Positions 8,318-9,339 of a stretch of 9,339 nucleotides of DNA are shown piece by piece. Within the stretch, counting starts at the first letter, position 1; each line of letters opens with the position of its first letter. Made by a program: the position numbers and the translations under genes. The notes beneath the pieces are model-generated. The model was given only the letters and a program-made list of their open reading frames with translations. It searched no databases and was not told where the DNA came from. The stretch is from Clostridia bacterium (GTDB lineage Bacteria; Bacillota; Clostridia; UBA1381): NCBI GenBank assembly GCA_017380475.1, contig JAFODX010000195.1:1-9339 (forward strand). The letters run 5' to 3'.

Positions 8318-8456
8318 TAAGTGATGCCCCGGGAAAGCGAGCTTTTGCGATGCTTGATCGGTCGGCAGAACTTATGCATGCGAGCATAGCGAGTCGCTGG
8401 CAGACGCTGCGTCCTCACACAAGCAGCAACAAATCAACTATTAAATATTCAATCTG
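8318..8456. other. 139-bp insert splitting the tRNA-Leu promoter from its gene
   Basis: This segment lies between the two 22-bp repeats. Its first ~105 bases are visibly richer in GC than the flanks and carry short palindromes: ATGCAT at 8374-8379, ATGC/GCAT around 8374-8387, and AGCGAGTCGCT at 8388-8398. It also holds a copy of the tRNA D-arm 10-mer TGGCAGACGC at 8398-8407, which matches 8478-8487. No start codon with RBS or conserved protein is apparent, and no terminal inverted repeats of an IS are seen. It may be a small dispersed repeat or the remnant of an element that used the 22-bp sequence as its attachment or target site. Confidence 0.6.
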
Positions 8457-8478
8457 AATTTGCGGATATGGCGGAATT
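8457..8478 (+). repeat. 22-bp direct repeat, right copy (start of intact tRNA-Leu)
   Basis: Exact copy of 8296-8317. Here it runs on into the complete tRNA-Leu gene, so 17 of its bases form the acceptor 5' strand and the first part of the D-arm. The two copies could be a target-site duplication, att sites, or a recombination product. Confidence 0.9.
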
Positions 8479-8548
8479 GGCAGACGCGTACGGTTCAGGT
8501 CCGTATGAAAGCGATTTCATGCAGGTTCGACCCCTGTTATCCGCACCA
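8462..8548 (+). tRNA. tRNA-Leu (anticodon CAG)
   Basis: An 87-nt class II tRNA with encoded CCA (8546-8548). The acceptor stem GCGGATA/TATCCGC (8462-8468 with 8538-8544) pairs perfectly. The D-arm carries GCG/CGC with TTGG in the loop. The anticodon stem TACGG/CCGTA (8489-8493 with 8501-8505) encloses TTCAGGT, giving anticodon CAG at 8496-8498. The long variable arm TGAAA-GCGA-TTTCA (8506-8519) is typical of leucine. The T-arm GCAGG-TTCGACC-CCTGT spans 8521-8537. It reads CUG codons. It should still be transcribed from the promoter at 8253-8281 as part of a ~170-nt-leader precursor that RNase P would trim; that is inferred. Confidence 0.97.
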
Positions 8549-8556
8549 AACAGTAG

Positions 8557-8602
8557 AAATCCGAACCTTGTACCAATCGGTAGTGGGTTCGGATTTTTGT
8601 TT
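8557..8602 (+). terminator. rho-independent terminator after tRNA-Leu
   Basis: A perfect 11-bp stem AAATCCGAACC (8557-8567) / GGTTCGGATTT (8586-8596) is followed by a T-rich run (8594-8602). The loop contains a second small stem TACC-AATC-GGTA (8571-8582) that extends the hairpin. It starts 8 nt after the tRNA CCA, so it ends the tRNA transcript. Confidence 0.9.
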
Positions 8603-9052
8603 CCTCGTCCGTTAGATAGCAAGTGTCTTTTGCCATGATTTCTTCGCTTGGATTTATAGGTTCTTCAAGATTCTCTTCCCATTTCGCATAGAGTACATCA
8701 GGCTTTGTGAATTCGAATGTTGTTACCTGGTTCTGCTTCGTTCGTGGATCGGTAAACCATCCTTTAAATGTGTATCCGTATTTTGTTGGGACATAACTTT
8801 CGAGGCTTATGCTATGTCCGTATCTTTTTGTTATTGGCCTGATAAAGCTACCACCGTCCGATGCGAAGGTTAAGGTTACATTTCCGAAGAAACCGATTTC
8901 GCTATCGTATATCAGTTCATTCCGATGCCATTGCCAAGGTGCTGCCGATGCAGTTTATGTTAGCAGCATAGTCACTGCCAATGCCGTGCATAATACTTCT
9001 CCCCTTGGGACCTTCTCTTGACCCTTCGTGTCAATTCACCTTGTTTCTTCAT
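8600..9052 (-). pseudogene. broken surface protein with signal peptide and InlB B-repeat (Flg_new)
   Basis: AGGAG at 9063-9067 precedes ATG 9050-9052, giving a basic N-terminus MKKQGELTRRVKRRSQGEK. A one-base loss near 8996-8998 then shifts the frame. In the new frame the signal-peptide core continues as VLCTALAVTMLLT, hits TAA at 8955-8957, and resumes TASAAPW, a plausible signal-peptidase site. The open frame that follows contains one InlB B-repeat/Listeria-Bacteroides repeat, about 8679-8879, with LTFASDGGSF, YGYTFKGWFTDP and VLYAKWEE. At about 8600 the protein runs into the tRNA terminator. Read onward, the frame ends in antisense tRNA sequence at 8517-8519, so the rest of the gene is missing. 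Such repeats occur in exported adhesin-like proteins. The gene is dead: frameshift, stop and 3' truncation. Confidence 0.8.
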
Positions 9053-9086
9053 AATCTTTCATCTCCTAAATTTGTATTTACCTTAT

Positions 9087-9335
9087 CTAGCAACACAAAC
9101 ATACCACAGAAGATTTAAAAAGTCTACGAAAGAATTCGCTAACCGTTTTTCTTTGGTTAATGTGTATCATATTTTGATATAGGATTTTCAGAGCTTCCAC
9201 GCAAAGAGCAGCCGCAACGGAGCTGTCCTTGCCGCCGGAAATACCGATAACGGCATTACAGCCCTTGCCGTTTTCCTCGAAGAAATCGCGGATCCACTGA
9301 ACACATTCGTTTTTTACTTTAAGTGCGTCAAACAT
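9087..9335 (-). pseudogene. nadE: 5' fragment of NAD+ synthetase fused to unrelated sequence
   Basis: From ATG 9333-9335 the first 49 codons (to about 9189) read as the N-terminus of an ammonia-dependent NAD+ synthetase. The helix CVQWIRDFFEENGKGCNAV leads into the ATP-pyrophosphatase P-loop ISGGKDSS (residues 32-39) and ALCVEAL (43-49). Family members continue for over 200 more residues, with further ATP and deamido-NAD sites. Here the frame switches after EAL to 33 codons with no resemblance to NadE and stops at 9087. The product could not be active. Only 4 bases upstream of the start are visible, so promoter and RBS are unseen. A functional nadE must lie elsewhere if the cell relies on it. 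A sequence or assembly junction at about 9189 cannot be excluded. Confidence 0.75.
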
Positions 9336-9339
9336 TGGA

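Noticed and set aside
8301..8548. A tRNA gene interrupted by a self-splicing intron.
   Set aside because: The second copy restarts from tRNA base 1 and is complete, so this is a duplication with an insert. The break is in the D-loop, not at the anticodon site used by known tRNA-Leu group I introns.
8809..9021. Plus-strand open frame of 70 codons.
   Set aside because: It has no ribosome binding site and lies opposite the recognisable InlB-repeat pseudogene, so it is a shadow frame.
9140..9159. TAACC/GGTTA inverted repeat around a T-rich loop in the nadE tail as a terminator or IS end.
   Set aside because: The arms are only 5 bp, with a 10-nt loop and no following T-run on the relevant strand. 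It is too weak to call.

Overview
The window looks like a chromosomal piece from a low-to-mid GC member of the Clostridia (gut Lachnospirales/Oscillospirales type). This is an inference from four things: a long GluRS of clostridial style with an N-terminal extension, a TagO/WecA-type lipid-carrier transferase next to a UDP-GlcNAc 2-epimerase, strong AAGGAG-type ribosome binding sites, and a Flg_new/InlB B-repeat surface-protein remnant. No plasmid, phage or CRISPR gene is visible.

Bases 174-8124 hold six intact, tightly packed genes, all on the minus strand. In transcription order they are gltX (glutamyl-tRNA synthetase), glnS (glutaminyl-tRNA synthetase), a fold-type I PLP aminotransferase, trpS (tryptophanyl-tRNA synthetase), a tagO/wecA-like UDP-GlcNAc:undecaprenyl-phosphate GlcNAc-1-phosphate transferase, and wecB (UDP-GlcNAc 2-epimerase). 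Gaps are 17, 134, 15 and 29 nt, followed by a 14-nt overlap. A near-consensus promoter (TTGATA, 17 nt, TATAAT) lies upstream of gltX. The only sizeable internal gap, between glnS and the aminotransferase, holds a 65-nt imperfect palindrome. The first part of the run charges tRNA with Glu, Gln and Trp. The last two genes work on lipid-linked GlcNAc and UDP-ManNAc for cell-wall glycopolymers.

Bases 8125-8602 are a divergent regulatory and tRNA region. A second near-consensus promoter (TTGATT, 17 nt, TATAAT) points the other way and would have driven tRNA-Leu(CAG). The first 17 bases of the tRNA plus 5 flanking bases are present twice, 161 bp apart. A 139-bp GC-richer insert now separates the promoter from the intact tRNA gene. 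A clean rho-independent terminator follows the tRNA.

Bases 8603-9339 are a small graveyard. There is a minus-strand signal-peptide plus InlB B-repeat surface-protein gene, broken by a frameshift and a stop and cut off at the tRNA terminator. Beyond it is the first ~49 codons of an NAD+ synthetase (nadE) whose reading frame then runs into unrelated sequence. I see no convincing new multi-gene system. The most unusual feature is the rearranged tRNA-Leu locus and the accreted gene fragments beside it.
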